Notes: generated by a model not told the origin, from the sequence alone. A DNA stretch of 64,000 nucleotides from Streptomyces sp. NBC_01241 (GCF_041435435.1 NZ_CP108494.1:5490501-5554500); one strand, 5' to 3'; positions 1 through 8,044 are shown, counted from the first letter of the stretch. Program-made: numbers and translations.

Positions 1-446
1 TGCCGTTCGGCGACCACGCCTTCGACCTGGTCGTCAGCCGGCATCCGGTGACCACCTGGTGGGCGGAGATCGCGCGGGTGCTCACCCCCAGGGGCACGTA
101 CTTCTCGCAACAGGTCGGCCCGGCCAGTGTGTTCGAACTCGTCGAGTACTTCCTCGGCCCGCAGCCGCCCGAGACGCGCGGCGCCCGCGACCCGGAGCGG
201 GCCCGGTCCGAAGCCGAGGCGGCCGGGCTCGACGTCGTCGATCTGCGGATGGAGACGCTGCGCACCGAGTTCTTCGACATCGGCGCCGTCGTCTACTTCC
301 TGCGGAAGGTGATCTGGATGGTGCCGGGCTTCACCGTCGAGGAGTACCGGCCGCGACTGGCCGAACTGCACCACCGGATCGAGACCGAGGGGCCGTTCGT
401 CGCCCACACCACCCGATTCCTGATCGAGGCCCGCAAACCGGAGTAG
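1..446 (+). CDS. SAM-dependent methyltransferase, C-terminal part (5' end outside window)
   Basis: The reading frame is open from the first bases of the window to a TAG at 446, so only about the last 147 residues are present. The start FDLVVSRHP followed by WWAEIARVLTPRGTYFSQQVG matches the late beta-strands of class I Rossmann methyltransferases, where the acidic FDLVVS strand precedes the LxPGG-like RVLTPRG loop. The AdoMet-binding GxGxG motif would lie upstream, outside the window. The substrate cannot be told. The later region YFLRKVIWMVPGF resembles the C-terminus of UbiE/Methyltransf_11-type enzymes. The first internal ATG at 48 is not the true start because homology extends upstream of it. 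Confidence 0.85.
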   Translation, partial: PFGDHAFDLVVSRHPVTTWWAEIARVLTPRGTYFSQQVGPASVFELVEYFLGPQPPETRGARDPERARSEAEAAGLDVVDLRMETLRTEFFDIGAVVYFLRKVIWMVPGFTVEEYRPRLAELHHRIETEGPFVAHTTRFLIEARKPE

Positions 447-513
447 GCCGCGCCCCCTGCTTCCGCCCGAAGGGTGCGACCCTTGGCGGTGAGCGCACGG
501 GAGGGAACCGGCC

Positions 514-972
514 ATGTGGGTGGGGAACGAAGACGAGGCACCGCGTGTTCCGGAGCAGGGCAGTGCCGACTGGCTCAGAGGCGCACGGATCGTCGGAGTG
601 CTCGGCGTCTTCTACCGGCCGGAAGGGCGGATGGGGGAGCCGGAGGCGGTCGAATTCCTGCTGGCCGACGGCCAGTCGCTGCTCCTGACCTGTGCCTCCG
701 ACGGAACCCTGCATGTCGGCCCCGGCGCCTGGCCCCGGCTGCCCGGCTGGTGCGTACCGTCGGGACAGTGGGAGTTCGCCGCCGTGCCGAACCTGCCGCA
801 GCCCCCCGACGGCGGCTGGACCGTCACCCGCACCGAGGAGCGCGGGAACGGGCGGGGCGAGGTGTACGAGGCCGTCATCCGCTGCGAGGGCGGACGCTTC
901 GTGGTCGCCGGCGGCGACACCGTGGCCATCCGCTTCACCCGCGGCCACCGGGGCACCCCGGCGCCCGCGTGA
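514..972 (+). CDS. hypothetical protein
   Basis: A 152-residue soluble protein of unknown function. The start ATG has a good Shine-Dalgarno (GGGAGGG, 9 bp upstream). It has no signal peptide, membrane segment or Cys motif. It is Trp/Gly-rich and probably all-beta (strands such as EFLLADGQSLLLTC and GGRFVVAGGDTVAIRF). It starts 67 bp after the methyltransferase stop on the same strand, so the two may be cotranscribed. Coding is supported by strong GC bias at third positions. I do not recognise the family. Confidence 0.75.
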   Translation: MWVGNEDEAPRVPEQGSADWLRGARIVGVLGVFYRPEGRMGEPEAVEFLLADGQSLLLTCASDGTLHVGPGAWPRLPGWCVPSGQWEFAAVPNLPQPPDGGWTVTRTEERGNGRGEVYEAVIRCEGGRFVVAGGDTVAIRFTRGHRGTPAPA

Positions 973-1139
973 GCGTTCGCCCGGCCCGGGGCACGGTCGG
1001 GTCGCGATTCGGGCCGTCATCATTCTCTGTCCGACCGGCTGCGTGAAGCCGGTCGGCGGCCACGGGGACGCCAACCGGAGAGCCGTGCTCGCACCGCAGT
1101 CCGATGAATCCGGAGAGTAATTGTGGAGTGGCGTGGCAC

Positions 1140-1221
1140 GCAGCATCACTTACGAAGGGTTATGGTGGAACCCCCCCTCGGGCCGGTCCGTATCCCCCCC
1201 CACGGACCGGCCCGTTTTTTT
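1140..1221 (+). ncRNA. 6C small RNA with intrinsic terminator
   Basis: The sequence GGGTTATGGTGGAACCCCCCC (about 1157-1177) is followed by a perfect 13-bp stem (1179-1191 with 1202-1214) whose loop is a run of eight C, then seven T (1215-1221). Two hairpins with runs of at least six C define the actinobacterial 6C RNA, in which the C-rich loops are thought to pair with G-rich ribosome-binding sites of target mRNAs. The second hairpin plus T-run is also a classical terminator. The 5' end is inferred. A possible -10 (TAATTG) lies near 1118, so the RNA may begin around 1125-1145. Recognition is by motif; no covariance search was run. Confidence 0.75.
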
Positions 1222-1262
1222 GTGCCCAGGTTCTGTGCCCAGGCGCCCCGGCCCACATGAGG

Positions 1263-1465
1263 CCGCAGCACCGGCCACGCACCCGCCGCAGCACCGGCCA
1301 CGCACCCGGCCCCCGTACCGGTACGCATCCGTCCCCCGTCCCGGCCACGCACCCGGCCCCGTCCCGGCTACGCATCCGTCCCCCGTCCCGGCCACGCACC
1401 CGGCCCCCGTACCGGTACGCATCCGTCCCCCGTACGGGCCGCGCGCCGGCCCCCGTTCCGGCTCC
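1263..1465. repeat. GC-rich tandem minisatellite, unit about 23-24 bp
   Basis: About eight imperfect head-to-tail copies of a 23-24 bp unit of the form CCCCCGTNCCGGNNACGCA followed by YCCGK, preceded by two shorter copies of CCGCAGCACCGGCCACGCACC. The two commonest versions (one with ACCGGTACGCATCC, the other with CCCGGCCACGCACCC) alternate. The array fills the gap between the 6C RNA terminator and the 3' end of the convergent aldo/keto reductase gene. Reading frames run through it on both strands, but they are low-complexity Arg/Gly/Pro and look like shadows. Confidence 0.8.
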
Positions 1466-1494
1466 GCGCGGTCGGCCCTCCCCCGTCGGCCCCG

Positions 1495-2535
1495 TCAGCC
1501 CCGTCCGGCCCAGATGTTGGTGCCCGCGGTGTCCACGGCGAAGTCGTCGATCTCCTTCAACTCCTCGGCGGACAGCGGCGGTCCGGCGAACGCCGCGACG
1601 TTCTCCTCCAGCTGCTTCACGCTCGAAGCGCCGATCAGCGCAGAGGTCATACGGCTGTCCCGCAGCACCCAGTTCAGCGCCAGCTGGGCGAGCGACTGAC
1701 CGCGCCGCCGGGCGATGTCGTTCAGCCCGTTCAGCCGGCGGAGCACCTCGTCGGAGAGCAGGCCCGGGTCCAGGGACTTGCCCTGGGTGGCGCGCGAACC
1801 CTCCGGGATGCCCGTCAGGTACTTGTTCGTGAGCAGGCCCTGCGCGAGCGGCACGAAGGAGATGCAGCCCATGCCGGCCGTCTCCAGGGTGTCGAGCAGA
1901 CCGTCGTCCTCGATCCAGCGGTTGATCATCGAGTAGGACGGCTGATGGATCAGGGCCGGCACACCCATCTCCTTGAGCAGCCGGGCCGCCTCCGCGGTCT
2001 GCTCCGCGTTGTAGGAGGACACGCCCACGTACAGCGCCTTGCCCCGCTGCACGGCGGAGGCCAGCGCCCCCATCGTCTCCTCCAGCGGAGTGTCCGGATC
2101 GAAGCGGTGGGAGTAGAAGATGTCGACGTAATCGAGCCCCATCCGCTTCAGCGACGCGTCCAGCGACGACAGCAGGTATTTGCGGGAGCCCCATTCGCCG
2201 TAGGGGCCGGGGTGCATGTCGTAACCGGCCTTGGTGGAGATGATCAGCTCGTCCCGGTAAGGGGCGAAGTCCTGCCGGAACATCTTGCCGAAATTGAGCT
2301 CGGCGGAGCCGGGCGGCGGCCCGTAATTGTTGGCCAGATCGAAGTGGGTCACCCCGAGATCGAAGGCGCGGCGCAGGATCGCCCGCTGGGAGTCCAGCGT
2401 GCGGTCGTCGCCGAAGTTGTGCCAGAGGCCGAGGGAGACGGACGGGAGCTTGAGACCGCTGCGGCCGGTGCGGCGGTACTCCATGGAGTCGTAGCGCGAA
2501 CCGGCGGCCCGGTAGGAGAGAGAAGAATCAGTCAC
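1495..2535 (-). CDS. aldo/keto reductase, YghZ/L-glyceraldehyde-3-phosphate reductase type
   Basis: A 346-residue NADPH-dependent oxidoreductase of the (beta/alpha)8 aldo-keto reductase superfamily. The start is GTG at 2535 with GGGAGAG just upstream; the reading frame extends further but has no better signal. The AKR catalytic residues are visible: Asp and Tyr in DLANNYG, Lys in ISTKAGY and His in FYSHRFD. The phrase WGSRKYLLSSLDASLKRMGLDYVDIFYSHR is typical of the YghZ/Kv-beta-like AKR14 group, which reduces L-glyceraldehyde 3-phosphate and methylglyoxal in E. coli. The physiological substrate here is inferred only by family. It is divergent from the prenyltransferase gene. Confidence 0.9.
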   Translation of the reverse strand: MTDSSLSYRAAGSRYDSMEYRRTGRSGLKLPSVSLGLWHNFGDDRTLDSQRAILRRAFDLGVTHFDLANNYGPPPGSAELNFGKMFRQDFAPYRDELIISTKAGYDMHPGPYGEWGSRKYLLSSLDASLKRMGLDYVDIFYSHRFDPDTPLEETMGALASAVQRGKALYVGVSSYNAEQTAEAARLLKEMGVPALIHQPSYSMINRWIEDDGLLDTLETAGMGCISFVPLAQGLLTNKYLTGIPEGSRATQGKSLDPGLLSDEVLRRLNGLNDIARRRGQSLAQLALNWVLRDSRMTSALIGASSVKQLEENVAAFAGPPLSAEELKEIDDFAVDTAGTNIWAGRG

Positions 2536-2736
2536 GTTTCTCTCCCTATCACGGACTTGTGACAGGCCGGGTTGGGCCGGTGTGCCGCCTGCGCAGTAAT
2601 GTGGCGGCCTCGGGGACCGCCACGGCACGGTGGGGCGATGGACCCTGCGGAACGGGTGCGACGACCCCCAGGGGGGCGGCCCCGGCCCCCGGGCCATGGG
2701 GCGGGTGCGCCCGCACAGAACCGAGAGGTGAACTCA

Positions 2737-3498
2737 GTGAACTTGCGCGACCTGGTGTACGGGCTCTACGCGCGCCGGGTGGAGGCCCGCCTCGACCTCA
2801 CCCAGGTGCCCAAGCACATCGGTGTCATCCTCGACGGCAACCGGCGCTGGGCGAAGGCGTCCGGCGGCACGGCCGCGCAGGGGCACCAGGCAGGCGCGGA
2901 CAAGATCCAGGAGCTGCTCGGCTGGTGCAGGGAGACCGATGTGGAGGTCGTCACACTCTGGCTGCTCTCCACGGACAACTTCGACCGGCCCGAGTCCGAG
3001 CTGACGCCGCTTCTCGGCATCATCGAGAACACCGTGAGCGACCTCGCGGCGGACGGGCGCTGGCGCGTCCACCACGTCGGCACGCTCGATCTGCTGCCCG
3101 CCCGCACGCAGACCGTCCTCAAGGAGGCCGAGCAGGCCACGGCCGAAGTCGACGGGATACTGGTCAACGTCGCCGTCGGCTACGGCGGCCGTCAGGAGAT
3201 CGCCGACGCGGTCCGCTCGCTGCTGCTGGACCACTCCGACAAGGGGACGTCCTTCGAGGAGCTCGCGGAGATCGTCTCCACCGACCTGATCTCCGAGCAC
3301 CTCTACACCCGGGGTCAGCCCGACCCGGACCTCGTCATCCGTACCAGCGGTGAGCAGCGGCTGTCCGGCTTCATGCTCTGGCAGAGCGCGCACTCCGAGT
3401 ACTACTTCTGCGAGGTCTTCTGGCCGGCCTTCCGCCGCGTCGACTTCCTTCGCGCCCTGCGCGACTACGCGGCCCGCCACCGCCGCTACGGCGGCTGA
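2737..3498 (+). CDS. uppS: isoprenyl (cis-prenyl) transferase, UppS family
   Basis: A 253-residue cis-prenyltransferase that condenses isopentenyl diphosphate onto allylic diphosphates to build the polyprenyl carrier lipid for cell-wall synthesis. The start is GTG at 2737 behind GAGAGG. LDGNRRWAK (residues 32-40) carries the catalytic Asp33 and the phosphate-binding loop. Other family blocks are NFDRPESEL, VAVGYGGRQEI, and the C-terminal IRTSGEQRLSGFMLWQSAH, whose Arg/Ser residues bind isopentenyl diphosphate and whose E/D residues hold Mg2+. Actinobacteria often have two such enzymes (C15 and C50/C55 products), and which one this is cannot be told from sequence alone. Confidence 0.92.
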   Translation: MNLRDLVYGLYARRVEARLDLTQVPKHIGVILDGNRRWAKASGGTAAQGHQAGADKIQELLGWCRETDVEVVTLWLLSTDNFDRPESELTPLLGIIENTVSDLAADGRWRVHHVGTLDLLPARTQTVLKEAEQATAEVDGILVNVAVGYGGRQEIADAVRSLLLDHSDKGTSFEELAEIVSTDLISEHLYTRGQPDPDLVIRTSGEQRLSGFMLWQSAHSEYYFCEVFWPAFRRVDFLRALRDYAARHRRYGG

Positions 3499-3975
3499 CA
3501 CCGCCGCCGGGCCCCCGGGGCACCCGTCCCCCGTCGGGGCACCGCTCCCGTCGGCACCGGTTCCGTCCTCAAACGCCGGACGGGCTTGAGTGGTGCCACT
3601 CACCGGCGCTGTCCAGTCCGTCCGGCGTTTGAGGACGGAACCGTGCGGGCCGTGTGCCCGAACCCATGTACCCGGGCCACAACTCCCAGCTCAACCGCCC
3701 GCCCAGGGCGGCATGGCTTTGCGTGTTCGAGGGAATACCCCTGACAGGTCGACGTCCGGTCACCAACCAGGCGGACGTCGTGTCCAAGTGAGCGGCATGG
3801 AGTCCGCTCGCCCGGGAGGCCCTTTGCACACGAAGGACCGTACATACAGTGCGTCCGACGCGGAGGGCCGGCGCTCGGCCCGTGCATCGGGGCCGCAGCC
3901 CGGTCCGTCCTCTCCCATTGGGATGCTCCGCGACGCCGTCGCACCCCAACCTCGTCCGAGGGGGTACGTCCTTCC
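3499..3975. other. intergenic region between uppS and phoH
   Basis: 477 bp without a credible gene. It holds a long inverted repeat (3559-3642, listed separately) just after uppS. The remainder, to the phoH start, has no recognisable RNA or protein signature; it presumably contains the phoH promoter. Confidence 0.6.
3559..3642. repeat. 25-bp perfect inverted repeat with nested hairpin
   Basis: Left arm 3559-3583 (GGTTCCGTCCTCAAACGCCGG followed by ACGG) and right arm 3618-3642 are exact reverse complements over 25 bp, separated by 34 bp. The spacer contains a smaller hairpin, GAGTGG-TG-CCACTC (3588-3601). The core CGTCCGGCGTTTGAGGAC is a repeat I recall as frequent between Streptomyces genes. 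The position just downstream of uppS suits a terminator or mRNA-stabilising structure. Confidence 0.85.
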
Positions 3976-5298
3976 GTGGTGACCAGCACGAAGCGCCGCA
4001 TGCTCGACAGGCGCACCTATGTTCTCGACACCAGCGTCCTGCTGGCCGATCCGAACGCCATGGCCCGGTTCGACGAGCACGAAGTCGTGCTCCCGATCGT
4101 CGTGGTCACGGAACTGGAGGCCAAACGGCACCACCCGGAGCTGGGGTACTTCGCCCGCCAGGCCCTGCGCCTGCTGGACGACTTCCGCACCCGGTACGGC
4201 CGGCTGGACGCCCCGATCCCACTCGGGGATCTGGGCGGGACCCTGCGCGTCGAACTCAACCATTCCGACCCCGGCGTACTGCCCGCCGGCTACCGGTTGG
4301 GGGACAACGACTCACGGATCCTCGCGGTCGCGCGCAACCTCCAGGCCGAGGGGTACGACGTCACGGTCGTCTCCAAGGACCTGCCGCTGCGCATCAAGGC
4401 GTCCTCGGTCGGCCTCCTCGCCGAGGAGTACCGCGCCGAACTCGCCATCACCGACTCCGGCTGGACGGGGATGTCGGAACTGCCCCTCGCCGCGGAGCAG
4501 GTGGACCTGCTCTACGGAGAGGAGACGCTGTACGTACCCGAGGCCGCCGAACTGCCCGTGCACACCGGACTGGTCCTGCGGTCCGAGCGCGGCAAGGCGC
4601 TCGGCCGGGTCACCGCCGACGGCAGTGTGCGCCTGGTGCGCGGTGACCGGGAGGTCTTCGGCATCCACGGCCGCAGCGCAGAACAGCGGATCGCGCTCGA
4701 TCTCCTCCTCGACCAGGACGTCGGCATCGTGTCGCTGGGCGGCCGGGCCGGCACCGGCAAGTCGGCGCTGGCGCTCTGCGCCGGTCTCGAAGCCGTTCTG
4801 GAGCGCAGGCAGCACCAGAAGGTGATGGTCTTCCGCCCGCTGTACGCGGTCGGCGGACAGGAGCTGGGCTATCTCCCCGGCACCGAGGCCGAGAAGATGA
4901 GCCCCTGGGCGCAGGCCGTCTTCGACACGCTGTCGGCCGTCGCCGGCCGCGAGGTGATCGAGGAGGTGCTGGGGCGCGGCATGCTGGAGATCCTGCCGCT
5001 CACCCACATCCGGGGCCGCTCGCTCCACGACGCCTTCGTGATCGTCGACGAGGCGCAGTCCCTCGAACGGAACGTCCTGCTGACCGTGTTGTCCCGGATC
5101 GGGGCAAATTCCCGAGTGGTGCTCACGCATGACGTGGCCCAGCGGGACAACCTCCGGGTCGGCCGGTACGACGGAGTCGTCGCCGTGGTCGAGAAGCTGA
5201 AGGGCCATCCGCTCTTCGCGCACGTCACGCTCACCCGCTCCGAGCGTTCGCAGATCGCCGCACTGGTGACCGAAATGCTGGAGGACGGCCACATCTGA
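3976..5298 (+). CDS. PhoH family ATPase with N-terminal PIN domain (PhoH2-like)
   Basis: A 440-residue two-domain protein. The N-terminal PIN RNase domain begins YVLDTSVLLADP (Asp18 is the first metal-binding acid) and includes LGDNDSRILAVA and VVSKDLPLRIKA with further acidic residues. The C-terminal PhoH ATPase/helicase domain has Walker A GRAGTGKS (256-263) and Walker B FVIVDEAQ (Asp358-Glu359). PIN-PhoH fusions (PhoH2) in mycobacteria are sequence-specific RNA helicase/RNases, so a role in RNA metabolism is inferred. The start is the first of two tandem GTG codons; either is possible. A hairpin after the stop (5316-5356) would terminate it. Confidence 0.93.
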   Translation: MVTSTKRRMLDRRTYVLDTSVLLADPNAMARFDEHEVVLPIVVVTELEAKRHHPELGYFARQALRLLDDFRTRYGRLDAPIPLGDLGGTLRVELNHSDPGVLPAGYRLGDNDSRILAVARNLQAEGYDVTVVSKDLPLRIKASSVGLLAEEYRAELAITDSGWTGMSELPLAAEQVDLLYGEETLYVPEAAELPVHTGLVLRSERGKALGRVTADGSVRLVRGDREVFGIHGRSAEQRIALDLLLDQDVGIVSLGGRAGTGKSALALCAGLEAVLERRQHQKVMVFRPLYAVGGQELGYLPGTEAEKMSPWAQAVFDTLSAVAGREVIEEVLGRGMLEILPLTHIRGRSLHDAFVIVDEAQSLERNVLLTVLSRIGANSRVVLTHDVAQRDNLRVGRYDGVVAVVEKLKGHPLFAHVTLTRSERSQIAALVTEMLEDGHI

Positions 5299-5315
5299 TA
5301 CGGGATACGACAGTT

Positions 5316-5356
5316 GGTGCCGCCCGATGAGCGCAGCAGCTTAGCCGGGCGGCACC
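5316..5356 (+). terminator. hairpin terminator after phoH
   Basis: GGTGCCGCCCG (5316-5326) and CGGGCGGCACC (5346-5356) form an 11-bp stem, 17 bp after the phoH stop. There is no T-run, as is usual in Streptomyces. Confidence 0.6.
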
Positions 5357-5369
5357 GTGCTGCGGTGGC

Positions 5370-5688
5370 AATTCCGTAAATCACTTGCTCCGAACGAGGT
5401 GTGACCTTTCACACGCAACGGAGAATTGCTTCCCGGCGTGCCGTTCCGGCAGAGTCTTGCTTCCGTCAGGCCCCGCATACGGCACACCCGCACCTCCAGA
5501 GGTGCCACGCACCACACAACTCAACAACCGCCGTCCGTATGCCGCCCGCGAGCACCACGCGGCACTCCCTCCGGGGAGTCGCCCACCGGGTCCGTGCCTC
5601 CCGTGACCCAAGCAGTAGGGAGGCCAGCGCCAGGGGCACGATTGCGTCCGCGAGGTCACCTAAGCGGGCGATGCTGGAAGGACACCGT
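5370..5688 (+). promoter_or_regulatory. long structured 5' leader, candidate c-di-AMP (ydaO-type) riboswitch
   Basis: More than 300 bp of non-coding leader precede a cell-wall hydrolase gene. Streptomyces cell-wall lytic genes (rpfA and others) are known to carry ydaO-type c-di-AMP riboswitches. By eye the 3' part (about 5650-5682, GCGTCCGCGAGGTCACCTAAG then a GGAAGGA) resembles the conserved end of ydaO RNAs (CCGTCAGCTAACCTCG...). A segment at about 5380, ATCACTTGCTCCGAA, resembles the 5' box. The central GGGGTGAA-type box is not clear, so this is a hypothesis. The RBS GGAAGGA precedes the GTG start. Confidence 0.3.
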
Positions 5689-6396
5689 GTGAGCCGGATC
5701 TCGGTCCGGGGGTTCGCCGTGGCGTCAGCCACCGCGGTCACCACCGTCGGCGCCGTCGTAGGCGTTGCCTCGGGCAGCACTCCCGCTGTCGACGACAACA
5801 ACTTCGAGGCGGCCGCAGCCGACACGACGCTTCTCGCCGACATCCCTGCGGGCCAGCAGGCCCAGGTGCAGACCGCCTCGCTGACGCAGCAGGCCGACGC
5901 CCAGGCGTCCGCGGCCGACGCGGCGGCGAAGAAGTCCGTAGAGGAAGCGGCGCGCATCCAGGCCGCCAAGGACGCCAAGTCGAAGAAGCAGGCGGCCGAG
6001 GCCAAGCTGGAGAAGGAGCGTCAGGACAAGAAGGACGCGGCCGAGCGCGCCAGCCGCTCCGAGATCCGCAGCGCCTCCACGTTCGCCCAGCAGAGCTCGT
6101 ACACCGTGGCCCAGGTCCAGGCGATCGCGCGGCAGATCGTTCCCGCCGACCAGTTCCAGTGCTTCAGCAACATCGTGAACGTCGAGTCGAGCTGGAACTA
6201 CCGGGCGAGCAACCCGTCCTCCGGCGCATACGGCCTCGTGCAGGCGCTGCCCGGTTCGAAGATGGTGTCCGCCGGCGCGGACTGGCAGACCAACCCGGCC
6301 ACCCAGATCAAGTGGGGCCTCAGCTACATGAACGGCGCCAAGTACCACAGCCCGTGCGGTGCCTGGGCCTTCTGGCAGGCCAACCACTGGTACTAG
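5689..6396 (+). CDS. secreted lytic transglycosylase-like (SLT-fold) protein
   Basis: A 235-residue exported protein. The start is GTG at 5689 with RBS GGAAGGA. Residues 1-35 form a signal peptide (SRISVRGFAVASATAVTT...). A Lys/Ala/Glu-rich coiled-coil linker (about 85-135) follows. The C-terminal 100 residues are a lysozyme/SLT-like fold: NIVNVESSWNYRASNPSSGAYGLVQALPG holds the catalytic Glu in VESSWNY and the GAYGLVQ motif of Gram-positive SLT domains. It should cleave peptidoglycan glycan strands during growth or germination. It ends WQANHWY, a common ending for this family. Confidence 0.9.
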   Translation: MSRISVRGFAVASATAVTTVGAVVGVASGSTPAVDDNNFEAAAADTTLLADIPAGQQAQVQTASLTQQADAQASAADAAAKKSVEEAARIQAAKDAKSKKQAAEAKLEKERQDKKDAAERASRSEIRSASTFAQQSSYTVAQVQAIARQIVPADQFQCFSNIVNVESSWNYRASNPSSGAYGLVQALPGSKMVSAGADWQTNPATQIKWGLSYMNGAKYHSPCGAWAFWQANHWY

Positions 6397-6411
6397 GCCA
6401 ACCACTGGTAC
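6378..6411. repeat. 16-bp direct repeat, period 18, across the stop codon
   Basis: GGCCAACCACTGGTAC occurs at 6378-6393 and again at 6396-6411. The first copy encodes the last residues ANHWY and is followed by TAG; the second copy lies immediately downstream in the same frame. It looks like a small tandem duplication of the 3' end of the gene. Confidence 0.9.
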
Positions 6412-6441
6412 GAGAACGAGCCGAGATCCCGGTCTCGACTT

Positions 6442-6480
6442 CGCGAAGCCCCTCACCGTCCTGCGGTGAGGGGCTTCGCG
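6442..6480 (+). terminator. hairpin terminator
   Basis: Perfect 17-bp stem (6442-6458 with 6464-6480), 5-nt loop TCCTG. It lies 46 bp after the transglycosylase stop and before the next gene. Confidence 0.85.
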
Positions 6481-6550
6481 CGTGTACGGTCGGTCCGGAC
6501 CGCTCGGTGGGGGAGCGGTGGGGAGAGATGACGGGGGAAAAGGAACGATC

Positions 6551-7975
6551 ATGTCGAATCTACCGGGGTGGCTCGGCCGTCTGGGCGCCGAACTGACCGA
6601 CCTGGGCGAGCGGCTGGAGCGGCGCAGGGCCGAAGCCGAGGAAGGCGAGGCCGAGCCCATCGAGCCGCCGGTGCCCGCCCCTGTACCCGCGACAGCCGCC
6701 GCCGTACCGGACGAGGCGGCCCGGCCCGAGGCCGCCGGCGGTGACCGTGTCCCGCCGCCGCCCGCGTACGCCCCCTCCGTGGCCGCCCGGCCCGATCCGG
6801 TCGCGGCGATCCCCTGGGGCATGCGGGTCGCGGCCGAGGCCGGCTGGCGGCTGCTCGTCCTGGCGGGCACCCTCTGGGTGTTGATGCGGGTCATCAGCGC
6901 CGTACAGCTGGTCGTTCTGGCCTTCGTCGCCGCGCTGCTCATCACCGCGATGCTGCAGCCGACCGTCGCCCGGCTGAAGCGGTACGGTCTGCCGCGCGGA
7001 CTGGCCACCGCGGTCACCGCGATCCTGGGCTTCGTCATCATCGGGCTGGTCGGCTGGTTCGTGGTCTGGCAGGTCATGGACAACATCGACACCCTCTCCG
7101 ACAAGGTGCGGACGGGTATCGACGATCTGAAGAACTGGCTGCTCGACAGCCCCTTCCATGTCACCGAGCAGCAGATCAACGACGTCGCCAAGAACCTCAG
7201 CGACACCATCGGTACCAACACCGAACAGATAACCTCCGCCGGACTGCAGGGCGTCACCGTGATGGCGGAGGTCCTCACCGGGATGCTGCTGGCGATGTTC
7301 TCGACGCTCTTCCTGCTGTACGACGGGAAGCGCATCTGGCACTGGGTGCTGAAACTGGTGCCCGCGCAGGCCCGGCCGGGTGTCGCGGGTGCCGGGCCGC
7401 GGGCCTGGCGGACGCTGACCGCCTATGTGCGGGGCACGGTCGTCGTGGCGCTGATCGACGCGATCTTCATCGGGCTCGGGATCTGGTTCCTGAAGGTGCC
7501 GATGGCGGTGCCGCTCGCCGTCTTCATCTTCCTCTTCGCCTTCATCCCGCTCGTCGGCGCGGTGATCTCCGGGGCGCTCGCGGTGGTCGTCGCGCTCGTC
7601 ACCGAGGGTGTGTTCACCGCGCTGATGGTGCTGGTCGTGGTACTCGCCGTGCAGCAGATCGAGGGGCATGTGCTGCAGCCGTTCATCCTGGGACGCGCGG
7701 TACGGGTGCATCCGCTCGCCGTCGTCCTCTCGGTCGCCGCGGGCGGCATGATCGCGGGCATCGGCGGAGCGGTCGTCGCGGTGCCGCTGGTGGCGGTCAC
7801 CAACACGGTGGTCGGTTATCTGCGCGCGTACGGGCAGGAGGAAGTCCTGCGGCACACTCCGCCCCCACGTGGGGCGTCCGCGCTGGATGTCGCTCCGACG
7901 CCCGCGCCGGGCTCGCCGCCCGAGAACATCGACTACGGCGACGACGAGGACAGTGGCGACAAGACCGCCGAGTGA
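6551..7975 (+). CDS. AI-2E family transporter
   Basis: A 474-residue polytopic membrane protein of the AI-2E/PerM/YhhT family. The start is ATG at 6551 behind AAAAGGAAC. A cytoplasmic Pro/Ala/Glu-rich N-terminal tail of about 95 residues precedes roughly eight hydrophobic segments in the family arrangement: paired helices, a soluble region with amphipathic stretches (about 175-220), then the helices containing the conserved LxFxFAFIPLVGAVI and VLAVQQIEGHVLQPFILGR blocks. Family members have been proposed as autoinducer-2 exporters or Na+/H+ antiporters; the substrate here is unknown. The acidic C-terminal tail (DYGDDEDSGD) is unusual but not diagnostic. Confidence 0.9.
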   Translation: MSNLPGWLGRLGAELTDLGERLERRRAEAEEGEAEPIEPPVPAPVPATAAAVPDEAARPEAAGGDRVPPPPAYAPSVAARPDPVAAIPWGMRVAAEAGWRLLVLAGTLWVLMRVISAVQLVVLAFVAALLITAMLQPTVARLKRYGLPRGLATAVTAILGFVIIGLVGWFVVWQVMDNIDTLSDKVRTGIDDLKNWLLDSPFHVTEQQINDVAKNLSDTIGTNTEQITSAGLQGVTVMAEVLTGMLLAMFSTLFLLYDGKRIWHWVLKLVPAQARPGVAGAGPRAWRTLTAYVRGTVVVALIDAIFIGLGIWFLKVPMAVPLAVFIFLFAFIPLVGAVISGALAVVVALVTEGVFTALMVLVVVLAVQQIEGHVLQPFILGRAVRVHPLAVVLSVAAGGMIAGIGGAVVAVPLVAVTNTVVGYLRAYGQEEVLRHTPPPRGASALDVAPTPAPGSPPENIDYGDDEDSGDKTAE

Positions 7976-7981
7976 ACAGAA

Positions 7982-8021
7982 GAAGGGCCCCGGGGACGGT
8001 CGGTCGTCCTCGGGGCCCTTC
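7982..8021. terminator. bidirectional terminator between AI-2E gene and ahpD
   Basis: GAAGGGCCCCGGGGA pairs with TCCTCGGGGCCCTTC with one non-Watson-Crick position, across about a 10-nt loop, between two convergent genes. Confidence 0.8.
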
Positions 8022-8044
8022 TCGTACAGAGGGTACTGCTGGTC

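Noticed and set aside
1263..1465. CRISPR-like array
   Set aside because: Units follow one another without unique spacers and vary gradually; no cas genes are present. It is a minisatellite.
2572..2736. 55-codon N-terminal extension of the prenyltransferase
   Set aside because: The extension is Pro/Arg/Gly-rich without homology, while GTG 2737 has a good RBS and matches family starts.
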